Source of the DNA: Allosphingosinicella indica
GTDB lineage: Bacteria > Pseudomonadota > Alphaproteobacteria > Sphingomonadales > Sphingomonadaceae
NCBI RefSeq assembly: GCF_900177405.1
Contig: NZ_LT840185.1
Location: forward strand, 2,347,501 to 2,411,500
Direction of reading: 5' to 3'
DNA: 64,000 nt
Shown here: piece by piece, positions 29,239-37,554 of the stretch
Layout: every line of letters begins with the position of its first letter
Position numbering within the stretch: the stretch's first letter is position 1
The notes under the pieces: model-generated
What the model was told of the DNA's origin: nothing
Database searches by the model: none
What the model saw: the letters and a program-made list of their open reading frames with translations, nothing else
Translations under genes and position numbers: made by a program

Positions 29239-30288
29239 ATGCAGTCGCCTTGGGAGGCCCCCGATTTCGACGACCATGAGGTCGTGCATTTCGTCACCGA
29301 TGCAAAGTCGGGTCTGAAGGCGATCATCGCGGTGCATTCGACGCATCTCGGCCCGGGCGCCGGCGGCGTCCGCTTCTGGCATTATCAGCAGTCCGGCGAT
29401 GCGCTGGCCGACGCGCTGCGCCTCTCGCGCGGCATGAGCTACAAGAATGCGATGGCTGGCCTGCCGCTCGGCGGCGGCAAGGCTGTCATCCTCGCCGACG
29501 ACGCGCGCACCAAATCGCCAGAGATGCTTGCTGCCTACGGACGCGCGGTCGAGCGGCTAGGCGGAAGCTACGTCACCGCCGAGGATGTCGGCGTAAGCGT
29601 CGCCGATCTGGTCGCGGTGTCGAAGGTGACCAAATATGTCTCGGGCCTGCCGGTCGCCGAGGGCGCGGTCGGTGGAGATCCGGGGCCGCACACCAGCTAC
29701 GGTGTATATCTGGGCGTCAAGGCCGCAGTGAAACGCAAGCTCGGCCGCGACAGCCTGGATGGCCTCCACATCGCGATACAGGGCGCGGGCAGCGTCGCCG
29801 GCGGTCTTGCCCGTCTCGCCGCCAAGGACGGTGCCCGGATCAGTGTCGCCGATATCGATCAGGCGCGTGCGGAAAAGCTCGCTGCGGAAGTCGGCGGGAC
29901 GGTGGTTTCGACCGATGCGATCCTGACGCTTGAGGCCGACGTGCTGGCGCCATGCGCGCTAGGCGCGATCCTCACCGAACAGTCGATCGCGGCGCTCAAC
30001 GTGCCGATCGTCGCCGGGGGCGCGAACAACCAGCTCGCGACGCCTGAGGACGGCGATCGGGTTCAGGCGCGCGGCATCCTCTACGCGCCCGACTATGTCA
30101 TCAACGCTGGCGGCATCATCAACGTCGCGTCGGAATATCTCGGCGATGCGGACCAGGCAGGCGTCCAGGCGCGGATCGAGAAGATCCCCGGCCGGCTCGA
30201 TTCGATCTGGGACGAGAGCGAGACGACCGGCCGCAACCCGGCCGCGGTGGCGGACGCGATGGCGCAGCGGCTGATCGGCCGCGCCTAA
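29239..30288 (+). CDS. Glu/Leu/Phe/Val dehydrogenase (leucine-dehydrogenase type)
   Basis: This is an NAD-dependent oxidative deaminase of an amino acid, most likely branched-chain or phenylalanine. The family signature with the catalytic lysine is AMAGLPLGGGKAVIL, and the Rossmann motif is IAIQGAGSVAGGLARLAAKDG. It has 349 residues, matching leucine/phenylalanine dehydrogenases (about 350) rather than glutamate dehydrogenases (about 420). I use ATG 29239; the frame upstream reads through tRNA-His. It stands alone on the plus strand and ends 4 bases into the convergent DMT gene. Substrate not resolved. Confidence 0.9.
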   Translation: MQSPWEAPDFDDHEVVHFVTDAKSGLKAIIAVHSTHLGPGAGGVRFWHYQQSGDALADALRLSRGMSYKNAMAGLPLGGGKAVILADDARTKSPEMLAAYGRAVERLGGSYVTAEDVGVSVADLVAVSKVTKYVSGLPVAEGAVGGDPGPHTSYGVYLGVKAAVKRKLGRDSLDGLHIAIQGAGSVAGGLARLAAKDGARISVADIDQARAEKLAAEVGGTVVSTDAILTLEADVLAPCALGAILTEQSIAALNVPIVAGGANNQLATPEDGDRVQARGILYAPDYVINAGGIINVASEYLGDADQAGVQARIEKIPGRLDSIWDESETTGRNPAAVADAMAQRLIGRA

Positions 30289-31211
30289 CCTTCGGGCTGC
30301 GCGGCCTCGCTCGCGCGGCGCCGCTCCAGCACGCCCAGCCGCTGCTCGCGATAGAGCGTGTAGAGGCCGCTGGCGACAATCGCTGCCGCGCCGGCCCAAG
30401 TCGTCGCGGCGGGATGGATGTCGAACAGCGCCCAGCCGAGCAGCACTGCCCAGATGAGCTGCGTGTAGTCGAACGGCGCGACGGTCGACACCGGCGCGAA
30501 GCGCAGCGCGGCGGTGAGCAGGATCTGCGCGATGCCGCCGCTTAAGCCCACGGCGAGCAGGATCGCCCAGCCGCGCGCATCGTGCATCTGCGCTGCGAAG
30601 GGCATCAGCGCGCCGACCACGATCATCGAGAAGCTGGTGAACCACAGGACGGTGGTCTGCGTGCCTTCGGTGCGGCCGATCTGCCGGATCGTGATCGTCA
30701 CCGCGGCGACGCCGAACGCCGAGGCGACCGCGAGCGCCAGTCCGGCGGGCGGCAGACTCGACCCGGCCGGCTGCATGACGATCAGCACGCCGACAAACCC
30801 AGCCGCCACCGCGCTCCACCGGTATCTGCCGACCGGCTCCTTCAGGATCAGCGCCGACAGCATGACCGCGAACAGCGGGGCGGCGAAGCCGATCGTGGTC
30901 GCTTCGGCGAGCGGCAGATAGGCGAGCGCGCTGAACGCCAGGATCATCGTCGTAAGCCCGAGCACGCCGCGCAGCAGGTGCGCACCCGGCCGGGCCGTGC
31001 GCCAGGCATTCAGGTTGCCCGACCACAGGATCCAGGCCAGCAGCGGCGGCAGGCCGAAGGCGAAGCGATAGAAAACCAGCTCGATCGTGCTCGCGCCCGC
31101 GGCGTAGCCAAGCTTGATCCCCGCGGCCATGCACGCGAAGCATAGGACAGCGCCGAGCCGGAGCGCGATGCCCAGCGGACGGTTCTGCTGTATGGGTGCG
31201 GATGCAGGCAT
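30285..31211 (-). CDS. EamA/DMT-family membrane transporter
   Basis: This 308-residue protein has ten hydrophobic helices formed by two EamA repeats (IALRLGAVLCFACMAAGIKLG and the second starting near LALAVASAFGVAAVTI). It is a drug/metabolite exporter family member of unknown substrate. The open frame extends to 31376 but I start at ATG 31211 (MPASAPIQQ), which gives the normal length and removes a cysteine/arginine-rich leader. It is divergent from ccmC across a gap of about 110 bases. Confidence 0.88.
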   Translation of the reverse strand: MPASAPIQQNRPLGIALRLGAVLCFACMAAGIKLGYAAGASTIELVFYRFAFGLPPLLAWILWSGNLNAWRTARPGAHLLRGVLGLTTMILAFSALAYLPLAEATTIGFAAPLFAVMLSALILKEPVGRYRWSAVAAGFVGVLIVMQPAGSSLPPAGLALAVASAFGVAAVTITIRQIGRTEGTQTTVLWFTSFSMIVVGALMPFAAQMHDARGWAILLAVGLSGGIAQILLTAALRFAPVSTVAPFDYTQLIWAVLLGWALFDIHPAATTWAGAAAIVASGLYTLYREQRLGVLERRRASEAAQPEG

Positions 31212-31270
31212 GAAGCCGGGTCGCCATGCGGGTTGCCGCAAAAAAGGGCAAGCCGAGCACGCCCGAGGCT

Positions 31271-31298
31271 TTGACGCCGCGCCCGCCTTCGCTAAACA
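31271..31298 (+). promoter_or_regulatory. Candidate promoter of the ccm operon
   Basis: TTGACG (31271-31276), a 16-base spacer and TAAACA (31293-31298) resemble a sigma-70 promoter in the DMT–ccmC divergent gap. It would give a leader of about 15 bases before ccmC. Confidence 0.45.
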
Positions 31299-31320
31299 GG
31301 TCGCGGGCAAAGGGCGGGTG

Positions 31321-32040
31321 ATGCACAAGTTCGCGAATCCGGCGCGCTTTCTGAAGATCGCGCGGCCGCTGACCATGTGGCTGGGGTGGAGTGGCGGCGT
31401 GCTCGCCGCCGGCGCGCTCGCTTATGGCCTGCTGCTTGCGCCCAAGGATTATCTGCAGGGCGACAGCGTGCGCATCATGTATGCGCATGTCCCGGCCGCC
31501 TGGCTCGGTATGGGCGGATGGACCGGCATTGCGATCGCGAGCTTCATGCAGCTCGTCTGGCGGCACCCGCTCGCGTCTGTCGCGGCGAGCGCGATCGCCA
31601 TTCCCGGCGCGCTTTTCACTGCCATCTGTCTTGCTACCGGCTCATTGTGGGGCCGGCCGACCTGGGGCACTTATTGGGAATGGGATGGGCGGATGACCTC
31701 GATGCTCATCCTGCTCTTCCTCTACATCGCTTATATAGCGCTCGACGGCGCGGATCGCGAGCGGGGCGGGGAAGGGCGGATTACCGCCATCTTCGGCCTG
31801 CTCGGCGCGATCAACATCCCAATCATCCATTATTCGGTGCTGTGGTGGAACACGCTCCACCAGGGGCAGAGCATCTCGATCGTCCGCGGCACCTCGAGCG
31901 TCGATGCATCGATGCTCTGGCCGCTGCTGATCTCGGCGATCGGCTTCTCGCTGCTGTTCGGCGCAATCGTGCTGATGCGGATGCGGACGATCCTCGCGCG
32001 CGAGAAGGTCGATGCGCGGCTTCGGAGGATGGCGGCATGA
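31321..32040 (+). CDS. ccmC: Heme exporter protein CcmC
   Basis: This is an inner-membrane protein that hands heme to CcmE for cytochrome c maturation. It has six hydrophobic helices, and the tryptophan-rich heme-handling motif is WGRPTWGTYWEWDGRMTS, flanked by conserved histidines (MYAHVPAAWLGMG; IIHYSVLWWNTLHQG). I use ATG 31321 (239 residues); the frame upstream belongs to the noncoding side of the divergent DMT gene. It is the first gene of ccmCDEFGHI, all overlapping or abutting. ccmA and ccmB are absent from the window. Confidence 0.94.
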   Translation: MHKFANPARFLKIARPLTMWLGWSGGVLAAGALAYGLLLAPKDYLQGDSVRIMYAHVPAAWLGMGGWTGIAIASFMQLVWRHPLASVAASAIAIPGALFTAICLATGSLWGRPTWGTYWEWDGRMTSMLILLFLYIAYIALDGADRERGGEGRITAIFGLLGAINIPIIHYSVLWWNTLHQGQSISIVRGTSSVDASMLWPLLISAIGFSLLFGAIVLMRMRTILAREKVDARLRRMAA

Positions 32041-32168
32041 ACCACTGGCCGTTCATCGCCGGCGCCTATGCGATTACCGTTATCGGCACGCTCGGCACCT
32101 TGCTGTGGAGCTATGCAGCGATGCGCCGCGCCGAGGCTGAGGCCGATGCCTTGAGACGTGAACCATGA
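32037..32168 (+). CDS. ccmD: Heme exporter protein CcmD
   Basis: This is a 43-residue protein with one transmembrane helix (about residues 6-28) and a charged cytoplasmic tail (MRRAEAEADALRREP). CcmD helps release holo-CcmE from the CcmABC complex. It overlaps ccmC by 4 bases (ATGA) and ccmE by 4 bases (ATGA). The assignment rests on position between ccmC and ccmE, size and topology, all of which fit. Confidence 0.88.
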   Translation: MNHWPFIAGAYAITVIGTLGTLLWSYAAMRRAEAEADALRREP

Positions 32169-32602
32169 AGGCCAAACACCAACGCCTCACCCTGCTCGGC
32201 CTCGCCATCGTGGCGATGCTCGGCGCCGTGCTGCTCGGCATGTCGGCGCTGAAGGATCAGGCCGCCTATTTCTACGCGCCGGCGGACGTGGCGCGCGCGG
32301 GTATCCCTCTCGATCGCGCGGTGCGGATCGGCGGCATGGTCCGTCCCGGGTCGATCGAACGGCACGCCGACGGCATCACCATCAACTTCCTCGTCGGCGA
32401 CGAGACCGACGCCACCATCCCGGTGCGCTTCACCGGCGTGACGCCCGATCTGTTCAAAGAGGATAGCGGCGTCGTCGCCGAGGGCCGCTTCCAGCCGAGC
32501 GGGTTGTTCGTGGCCGAGGAGATCCTCGCCAAGCATGACGAGAATTACATGCCGCCCGAGCTGGCGCGCGGGAACAAGCACAAGAGCGAAAGTCTGGAAT
32601 GA
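32165..32602 (+). CDS. ccmE: Cytochrome c maturation heme chaperone CcmE
   Basis: This periplasmic heme chaperone is anchored by an N-terminal helix (LTLLGLAIVAMLGAVLLGM). It binds heme covalently through the histidine of AKHDENYMPPE near the C-terminus, which is intact. The core has the OB-fold pattern (VRIGGMVRPGSI; VVAEGRFQPSG). It has 145 residues, typical length. It overlaps ccmD and ccmF by 4 bases each. Confidence 0.96.
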   Translation: MKAKHQRLTLLGLAIVAMLGAVLLGMSALKDQAAYFYAPADVARAGIPLDRAVRIGGMVRPGSIERHADGITINFLVGDETDATIPVRFTGVTPDLFKEDSGVVAEGRFQPSGLFVAEEILAKHDENYMPPELARGNKHKSESLE

Positions 32603-34524
32603 TAGCGGAAGCGGGGCTCGCGGCATTGTGGATCGCGGCGGCGCTGTCGCTGCTGCAGCTCGTCTTCGGCGCATCGGCGCTACGGGTCGGCGGCGAGGGG
32701 TTCGCACGGGCGGTGCGTCCGCTCGCCGCGGCGCAGGGCGCGATGATCGCCGTGTCGTTCGCGGCGCTCATCATGGTCTTCCTGCGCACCGATCTTTCGG
32801 TGAAGCTGGTCGTCTCCAACAGCCATTCGATGAAGCCGTGGCTCTACAAGTTCGCGGGCACCTGGGGGAATCACGAAGGTTCGATGCTGCTCTGGGTCGC
32901 GGTGCTCGGCATTGCGGGGGCGGCGGTCGCATTGTTCGAGCGCAAGTTGAAGGAGCGGACGCTGATCGCGACGCTGGCGGCACAGGCAGCGATCGGCATG
33001 GGCTTCTACGCCTTCCTGCTCTTCGCCTCCAACCCGTTTGAGCGGCAGTTTCCGGTCCCGATCGAGGGCAACGGACTCAACCCGCTACTCCAGGACCCGG
33101 GCCTCGCCTTCCACCCGCCGACGCTCTACTTCGGCTATGTCGGCATCTCGATCGCCTTTTCCTTCGCGGTCGGCGCGCTGCTGACGCGCGATGTCGGCGC
33201 CGATTTCGCCAAGGCGATGCGCCCGTGGGTGCTCGGCGCCTGGATCTTCCTGACGCTCGGCATCACCGCCGGCTCCTATTGGGCTTATTACGAGCTCGGC
33301 TGGGGCGGTTGGTGGTTCTGGGATCCGGTCGAGAACGCGTCGCTGATGCCCTGGCTCGCCGCGACCGCATTGCTCCATTCGGTGACGGTGCTGGCGACGC
33401 GCGACAGCTTGCGCGCCTGGACGGTGATGCTGGCGGTCGTCGCTTTCTCGATGTCGATGGTCGGCACCTTCCTCGTCCGATCGGGCATCCTGACCTCGGT
33501 CCACGCCTTCGCCGTCGATCCGCAGCGCGGCGCCTTCATCCTCGTGCTGCTGCTGCTCTACATCGGCGGCGCGCTGGCGCTGTTCGGCCTCCGCGTCGGG
33601 ACGGTGAAGGAGGGCGCGACGTTCGAGCCGGTGAGCCGCGAGGGCGCGCTCGTCGCCAACAATCTCTTGCTCTCCGCCATCCTCGGCATCGTCTTCGTCG
33701 GCACGCTCTACCCGCTCGGCGTCGAGGCGGTGACGGGCGAGAAGCTTTCGGTCGGCCCGCCTTATTTCAACACCGCCGCGGGGCCGATCGCGCTGATCCT
33801 CGTCGCGGTGATGGGGGCGGGGCCGCTCGTCCGCTGGCGCCGCGACCGGGTCAAGCCGGTGGTCAGCCGGATCGCGCTGCCGATCCTGATCTCCGCCGTC
33901 GCTGTGTTCGCCGTCATCCTGTTCGGCGGTTCGATCGGCATCTTCCCGCTGCTCGGCCTGGTGCTCGCCGCCGGTGTCGCCGCGGCGAGCGTCGCGCCGC
34001 TGTGGGGCCGCAATCTCCGCCGCACGCCGCTCTTCACCTGGGGCATGGTGATCGCGCATCTCGGCATCGCGGTCAGCCTCGCGGGCATGGCGTCCGAAAC
34101 GGCGTTCAGCAAGGAAACGCTGGTGGCCGCGCGGCCTGGCCAGACGGCGCGCGTGGGCCCCTATGAAATCCATTTCGATGGCGTGAACCCGATCGCGGGG
34201 CCAAACTGGACGGCGATCGAGGCGCAGCTCACCGCGCGGCGCGGCGACGGCAAACCGTTCGAGCTGAAGCCCCAGGCGCGCATGTTCTCCTCGCCGCCCA
34301 CCGAGACGAGCGAGGCGGCGATCGCGACGCGGATCGACGGGCAGCTCTACACCGTGCTCGGCAAAGGCGATCCCGATGGTCGCTGGCAGCTTCGCCTTTG
34401 GTGGAAGCCGGCGGTGACCCTGATCTGGATCGGCGGCGGTCTGGTGGCGCTGGGGGGGCTGCTCTCGCTGATTGGCCGGGTGCGCCGCCGCAAGGCGCAC
34501 AAGCTCGATGAGGTGGCGGTATGA
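32599..34524 (+). CDS. ccmF: Cytochrome c heme lyase subunit CcmF
   Basis: This is the large inner-membrane component of the heme lyase. It receives heme from CcmE and attaches it to apocytochrome c. The tryptophan-rich motif WGGWWFWDPVENASLMPW is intact, with conserved histidines in NHEGSMLLW and LLHSVTVLATR. It has 641 residues and about 14 helices. It overlaps ccmE (ATGA) and ccmG (ATGA). Confidence 0.96.
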   Translation: MIAEAGLAALWIAAALSLLQLVFGASALRVGGEGFARAVRPLAAAQGAMIAVSFAALIMVFLRTDLSVKLVVSNSHSMKPWLYKFAGTWGNHEGSMLLWVAVLGIAGAAVALFERKLKERTLIATLAAQAAIGMGFYAFLLFASNPFERQFPVPIEGNGLNPLLQDPGLAFHPPTLYFGYVGISIAFSFAVGALLTRDVGADFAKAMRPWVLGAWIFLTLGITAGSYWAYYELGWGGWWFWDPVENASLMPWLAATALLHSVTVLATRDSLRAWTVMLAVVAFSMSMVGTFLVRSGILTSVHAFAVDPQRGAFILVLLLLYIGGALALFGLRVGTVKEGATFEPVSREGALVANNLLLSAILGIVFVGTLYPLGVEAVTGEKLSVGPPYFNTAAGPIALILVAVMGAGPLVRWRRDRVKPVVSRIALPILISAVAVFAVILFGGSIGIFPLLGLVLAAGVAAASVAPLWGRNLRRTPLFTWGMVIAHLGIAVSLAGMASETAFSKETLVAARPGQTARVGPYEIHFDGVNPIAGPNWTAIEAQLTARRGDGKPFELKPQARMFSSPPTETSEAAIATRIDGQLYTVLGKGDPDGRWQLRLWWKPAVTLIWIGGGLVALGGLLSLIGRVRRRKAHKLDEVAV

Positions 34525-35048
34525 AGCGCCTCATCCTCTGGGCGCCGCTCGCGGTGTTCGCGATCTTTGCGATCACGGTCGCGGTCGGCCTTTACGCGCC
34601 GGCAGATCGCAAGATCACCTCCAAGCTGATCGGCAAGCCGGTGCCGGAATTCTCGCTCGCGCCTGCAGTGGCCTCGCACGCGCCTTTATCGTCGGCGCAG
34701 CTTCGCTCGGGCGAGCCGCGGCTGCTCAATGTCTTCGCGAGCTGGTGCGTGCCGTGCATCGCCGAGGCGCCGCAGCTCTTGGAGCTCAAGCGCCGCGGCA
34801 TACCGATCGACGCGATCGCGATCCGCGACCGGAGCGAGGATGTGGCCAATTTCCTCGCCCGCTGGGGCGATCCCTATGAGCGGATCGGGACGGACCCGCA
34901 GACGCAGGTGCAGATCGCGCTCGGCTCGTCGGGTGTGCCCGAGACCTTCGTGGTCGACGGCAAGGGCATCATCCGCCACCAGCATATCGGCGATATCCGC
35001 CCCGAGCATATGGCGGAGCTGATCCGCGCCTATGAGGCCGCGAAATGA
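34521..35048 (+). CDS. ccmG: Thiol:disulfide interchange protein CcmG/DsbE
   Basis: This is a periplasmic thioredoxin-like reductant that keeps the CxxCH site of apocytochrome c reduced. The N-terminal helix (LILWAPLAVFAIFAITVAVG) anchors it, and the redox motif is WCVPC. The sequence GSSGVPETFVVDGKG carries the cis-proline region. It has 175 residues. It is placed between ccmF and ccmH with 4-base overlaps on both sides. Confidence 0.95.
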   Translation: MKRLILWAPLAVFAIFAITVAVGLYAPADRKITSKLIGKPVPEFSLAPAVASHAPLSSAQLRSGEPRLLNVFASWCVPCIAEAPQLLELKRRGIPIDAIAIRDRSEDVANFLARWGDPYERIGTDPQTQVQIALGSSGVPETFVVDGKGIIRHQHIGDIRPEHMAELIRAYEAAK

Positions 35049-35467
35049 CCACACGATTCTTTCAGAGCCTCGCACTTGGCGCCGCGATTCTGCTCGCCGG
35101 CCCCGCGTCGGCGGATTCGCTCATGCCACCGGCGCGCTACGCCAACACCCAGCTCGACGATCCGAGGCAAGAGGCCAAAGCCTCCGCGCTGATGGAGACG
35201 TTGCGCTGCCTCGTCTGCCAGGGCCAGTCCATCGCCGACAGCGATGCCGAAATGGCGGGAGACATGCGTGCGCTGGTCCGTCAGCGGATCGAGGCGGGGG
35301 AAAGCCCCGAGTCGATCCGCTCCTGGCTGATCGAGCGATACGGCAATTGGGTGACGTACGCGCCGCCGGTCGAGCCGATGACCTGGCCGCTATGGGCGGC
35401 GCCGCTGATCCTGCTCAGTATCGGCGTATTTCTCGCACGCGGCCGGTTCCGCAAGAAGGGACGCTGA
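35045..35467 (+). CDS. ccmH: Cytochrome c-type biogenesis protein CcmH
   Basis: This is a periplasmic redox protein that works with CcmF and CcmG. A signal peptide (SLALGAAILLAGPASADS) is followed by the motif LRCLVCQGQSIADS, containing the conserved C-x-x-C. A C-terminal transmembrane helix (PLWAAPLILLSIGVFLA) ends the 140-residue protein. This is the short CcmH form, with the TPR part encoded separately by the next gene, whose start shares one base with this stop (TGATG). Confidence 0.94.
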   Translation: MTTRFFQSLALGAAILLAGPASADSLMPPARYANTQLDDPRQEAKASALMETLRCLVCQGQSIADSDAEMAGDMRALVRQRIEAGESPESIRSWLIERYGNWVTYAPPVEPMTWPLWAAPLILLSIGVFLARGRFRKKGR

Positions 35468-36111
35468 TGGGCTGGCTGATCCTCTTGGCGCTCGTGGCGC
35501 TGGTCCTGCTCGCCTTGTGGAAGTTCGGGCGCGTTACCGGCCCGGCGCTCCAGTTCGCAGCGGCGGGGCTGCTGCTCGCGGGTGCGGGCTACGCCTGGCA
35601 GGGGCATCCGGGGGCCGAAGGCCACTACAAGCCGCCACCCGTCCGCCAGAAGGTTCCCGATACGGCCTTTGCCGAAACGCGCGGTGAAATGCTGGGCGAG
35701 TTCGACAATGCCGCGACCTGGCTGACGCTCGCCGAAAGCTATCAGCGCTCGGGTGACACCAAAGCCGGCGTGGACATCATCCGCTCGGGGCTGCGCAAGG
35801 ACGATCGCGACGCGGACCTCTGGGTCGGCCTCGGCAATGCGCTCGTCATCCATGCCGACGGGATGATGACGCCCTCGGCCGAACTCGCCTTCCAGCGCGC
35901 GCAGGCGATCGCGCCCGACCATCCCGGCCCCAAATTCTTCTACGGCCTCGCGCTTGCGCAGGGCCAGAAATATGACGAGGCGGAAGCGATCTGGCGCAAC
36001 CTCCTTGCCACCGCGCCGCCCGATGCGAGCTGGCGTGAAATGGTCGAGGAGCGGCTTGCCGCGCTGGCGCAGGCGCGGGCGATGAACCTGACCGTGCCGC
36101 AGGTGCGATAA
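35467..36111 (+). CDS. ccmI: CcmI/CycH-like TPR protein of cytochrome c maturation
   Basis: It has 214 residues. Two N-terminal hydrophobic segments (LILLALVALVLLALWKFG; LQFAAAGLLLAGAGYAW) are followed by tetratricopeptide-like repeats (WLTLAESYQRSGDTKAGVDII; DLWVGLGNALV; PKFFYGLALAQGQKYDEAEAIWRNLL). CcmI proteins present apocytochrome c to the heme lyase. The open frame runs back to 35032 but ATG 35467 coincides with the ccmH stop and gives a proper membrane start. It is the last gene of the ccm operon. Confidence 0.85.
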   Translation: MGWLILLALVALVLLALWKFGRVTGPALQFAAAGLLLAGAGYAWQGHPGAEGHYKPPPVRQKVPDTAFAETRGEMLGEFDNAATWLTLAESYQRSGDTKAGVDIIRSGLRKDDRDADLWVGLGNALVIHADGMMTPSAELAFQRAQAIAPDHPGPKFFYGLALAQGQKYDEAEAIWRNLLATAPPDASWREMVEERLAALAQARAMNLTVPQVR

Positions 36112-36213
36112 GCGTCGCCATACGCGCGAATAACTCTGATCGAAAAAAGCCGCTGCCATCGGAACCGATGACGGGCTAGGCGCGCTCACAGACGAAACGA
36201 AAGGAGCCGAACC

Positions 36214-36822
36214 ATGGCCTTCACGCTTCCCCCGCTGCCCTATGATTATGCCGCGCTGGAGCCGACCATCGACGAAGCGACGATGAAGCTGCACCACGAC
36301 AAGCATCACCAGGCCTATGTCGACAAGCTCAACGAAGCGGTCGGCGAGGAAGGGCTCGACGGCAAGAGCCTCGAGGAGATTCTTGGCGGCATTTCGAAGC
36401 TTTCCAAGAAGGCGCGCAACAATGGCGGCGGCCACTGGAACCACATGTTCTTCTGGGAAACGATGCGCGCCGGCGGCGGCCGTCCCTCGGGCAAGCTCGC
36501 GGCGCTGATCGACGAGGCGTTCGGCTCGTTCGACGACCTCAAGACCAAGTTCAACGAAGCCGGCGTCGGCCAGTTTGGATCGGGCTGGGTGTGGCTGGTC
36601 GCGAGTGCCGACGGCAAGCTGCAGATCGTCTCCACGCCGAACCAGGACAATCCGCTGATGGACGACGCCCCCGTGAAGGGCACGCCGATCATCGGCAACG
36701 ACGTGTGGGAACACGCTTATTATCTGAAGTACAACAACCGCCGCCCGGACTACCTCAAGGCATGGTGGGATGTCGTGAACTGGGAAAAGGCCGAGGAGCG
36801 GCTGGCGAAGGTCGCGGGCTAA
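36214..36822 (+). CDS. sodB: Superoxide dismutase (Fe type)
   Basis: This dismutates superoxide to oxygen and hydrogen peroxide in the cytoplasm. The four metal ligands can be placed: His in KLHHDKHHQAYVD, His in GGGHWNHMFFW, and Asp and His in DVWEHAYYLKY (with AWWDVVNW near the end). It has 202 residues. AAAGGAG lies 8 bases upstream of ATG 36214. I did not find a clear promoter in the 100-base gap after ccmI. There is a short inverted pair CATCGG/CCGATG at 36157-36170. Confidence 0.95.
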   Translation: MAFTLPPLPYDYAALEPTIDEATMKLHHDKHHQAYVDKLNEAVGEEGLDGKSLEEILGGISKLSKKARNNGGGHWNHMFFWETMRAGGGRPSGKLAALIDEAFGSFDDLKTKFNEAGVGQFGSGWVWLVASADGKLQIVSTPNQDNPLMDDAPVKGTPIIGNDVWEHAYYLKYNNRRPDYLKAWWDVVNWEKAEERLAKVAG

Positions 36823-36833
36823 GCCACACAGGC

Positions 36834-36913
36834 GTCGTTGCGAGGAGCGAAGCGACGAAGCAATCCAGCGGGCACAGACGCCGCTCTGGATGCTCCGCTT
36901 CGCTCGCAATGAC
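36834..36913. repeat. REP-like repeat, inverted two-arm copy
   Basis: A 35-base arm at 36834-36868 is followed, after 17 bases, by a shorter opposite-facing arm at 36886-36913. Both carry the core GCAATCCAG / CTGGAT…CGCAATGAC. Together they can form a large hairpin or cruciform. The first arm is nearly the reverse complement of the copy at 8121-8155. It lies between convergent sodB and yciB, where it could also end transcription. Confidence 0.8.
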
Positions 36914-36927
36914 GGTGTCGCGCGGTA

Positions 36928-37554
36928 TTATTCCACCGGCGGGACCTTCGGTTCCTCTTTCGGGTCGGTGAGTTGCAGGCCGTGCTTCAGCATCATCGGG
37001 ATGTTGGCGAGGCCGAAGAGGAAGAAGGCGGGGAGGGCGCCCCAGAGCTTGAAGCCGATCCAGAAGTCGGTGCTGGTGGTGCGCCAGATCAACTCGTTCA
37101 CCGCCGCCATCGCGATGAAGAACAGGATCCAGTTGCGCGTCAGAAGCTGCCAGCCGCGCTCGCTGAGCCCCGGATAGGCCGAGCCCAGCACCAGCTTCAG
37201 GAGGTTGCGCCCGGTCGCGAGGCCCACGGCGAGCAGCGCGGCGACCATTGCATAATAGATGGTCGGCTTCATCTTGATGAAGGTCTCGTTGTGCAGCCAG
37301 ATGGTGATGCCGCCGAGCACCACCACCATCGCGCCCGAGAACCAGAGCAGCGGGGAAACCTTGCCCGCGAGGATCTTCGACGCGATCATCGATCCGATCA
37401 TCGCCACCATGAATGCGCCGGTCGCGACGAAGATCTTGGTCGCCGCCGGCACCGGGGCGAAGGCGTTGACGACGAAGAAGACGACGAGCGGGCCGAGATC
37501 GATGAGGAAGCGGGCCAGCCCCGACATCTCGCGCGGCTTCTGGACAGTGGTCAT
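36928..37554 (-). CDS. yciB: Inner-membrane septation protein YciB/IspZ
   Basis: This is a 208-residue protein with five to six hydrophobic helices. The N-terminal signature FLIDLGPLVVFFVVNAF and the later GWQLLTRNWILFFIAMAAVNE are typical of the YciB (IspZ, septation protein A) family, connected with envelope integrity and division. It is the last gene of the dapF-mtaB-ftsY-yciB operon and overlaps ftsY by 4 bases. It converges on the repeat after sodB. Confidence 0.92.
   Translation of the reverse strand: MTTVQKPREMSGLARFLIDLGPLVVFFVVNAFAPVPAATKIFVATGAFMVAMIGSMIASKILAGKVSPLLWFSGAMVVVLGGITIWLHNETFIKMKPTIYYAMVAALLAVGLATGRNLLKLVLGSAYPGLSERGWQLLTRNWILFFIAMAAVNELIWRTTSTDFWIGFKLWGALPAFFLFGLANIPMMLKHGLQLTDPKEEPKVPPVE

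Noticed and set aside
36157-36170. CATCGG-AA-CCGATG before sodB as an iron-responsive or stress-sigma site
   Set aside because: No match to a known Fur/Irr box, and the GGAAC there has no matching -10 for the EcfG-type promoter.
36591-36971. Open frame overlapping sodB and the repeat, with VARSEATKQSS
   Set aside because: It is a shadow frame through sodB and the REP-like repeat.
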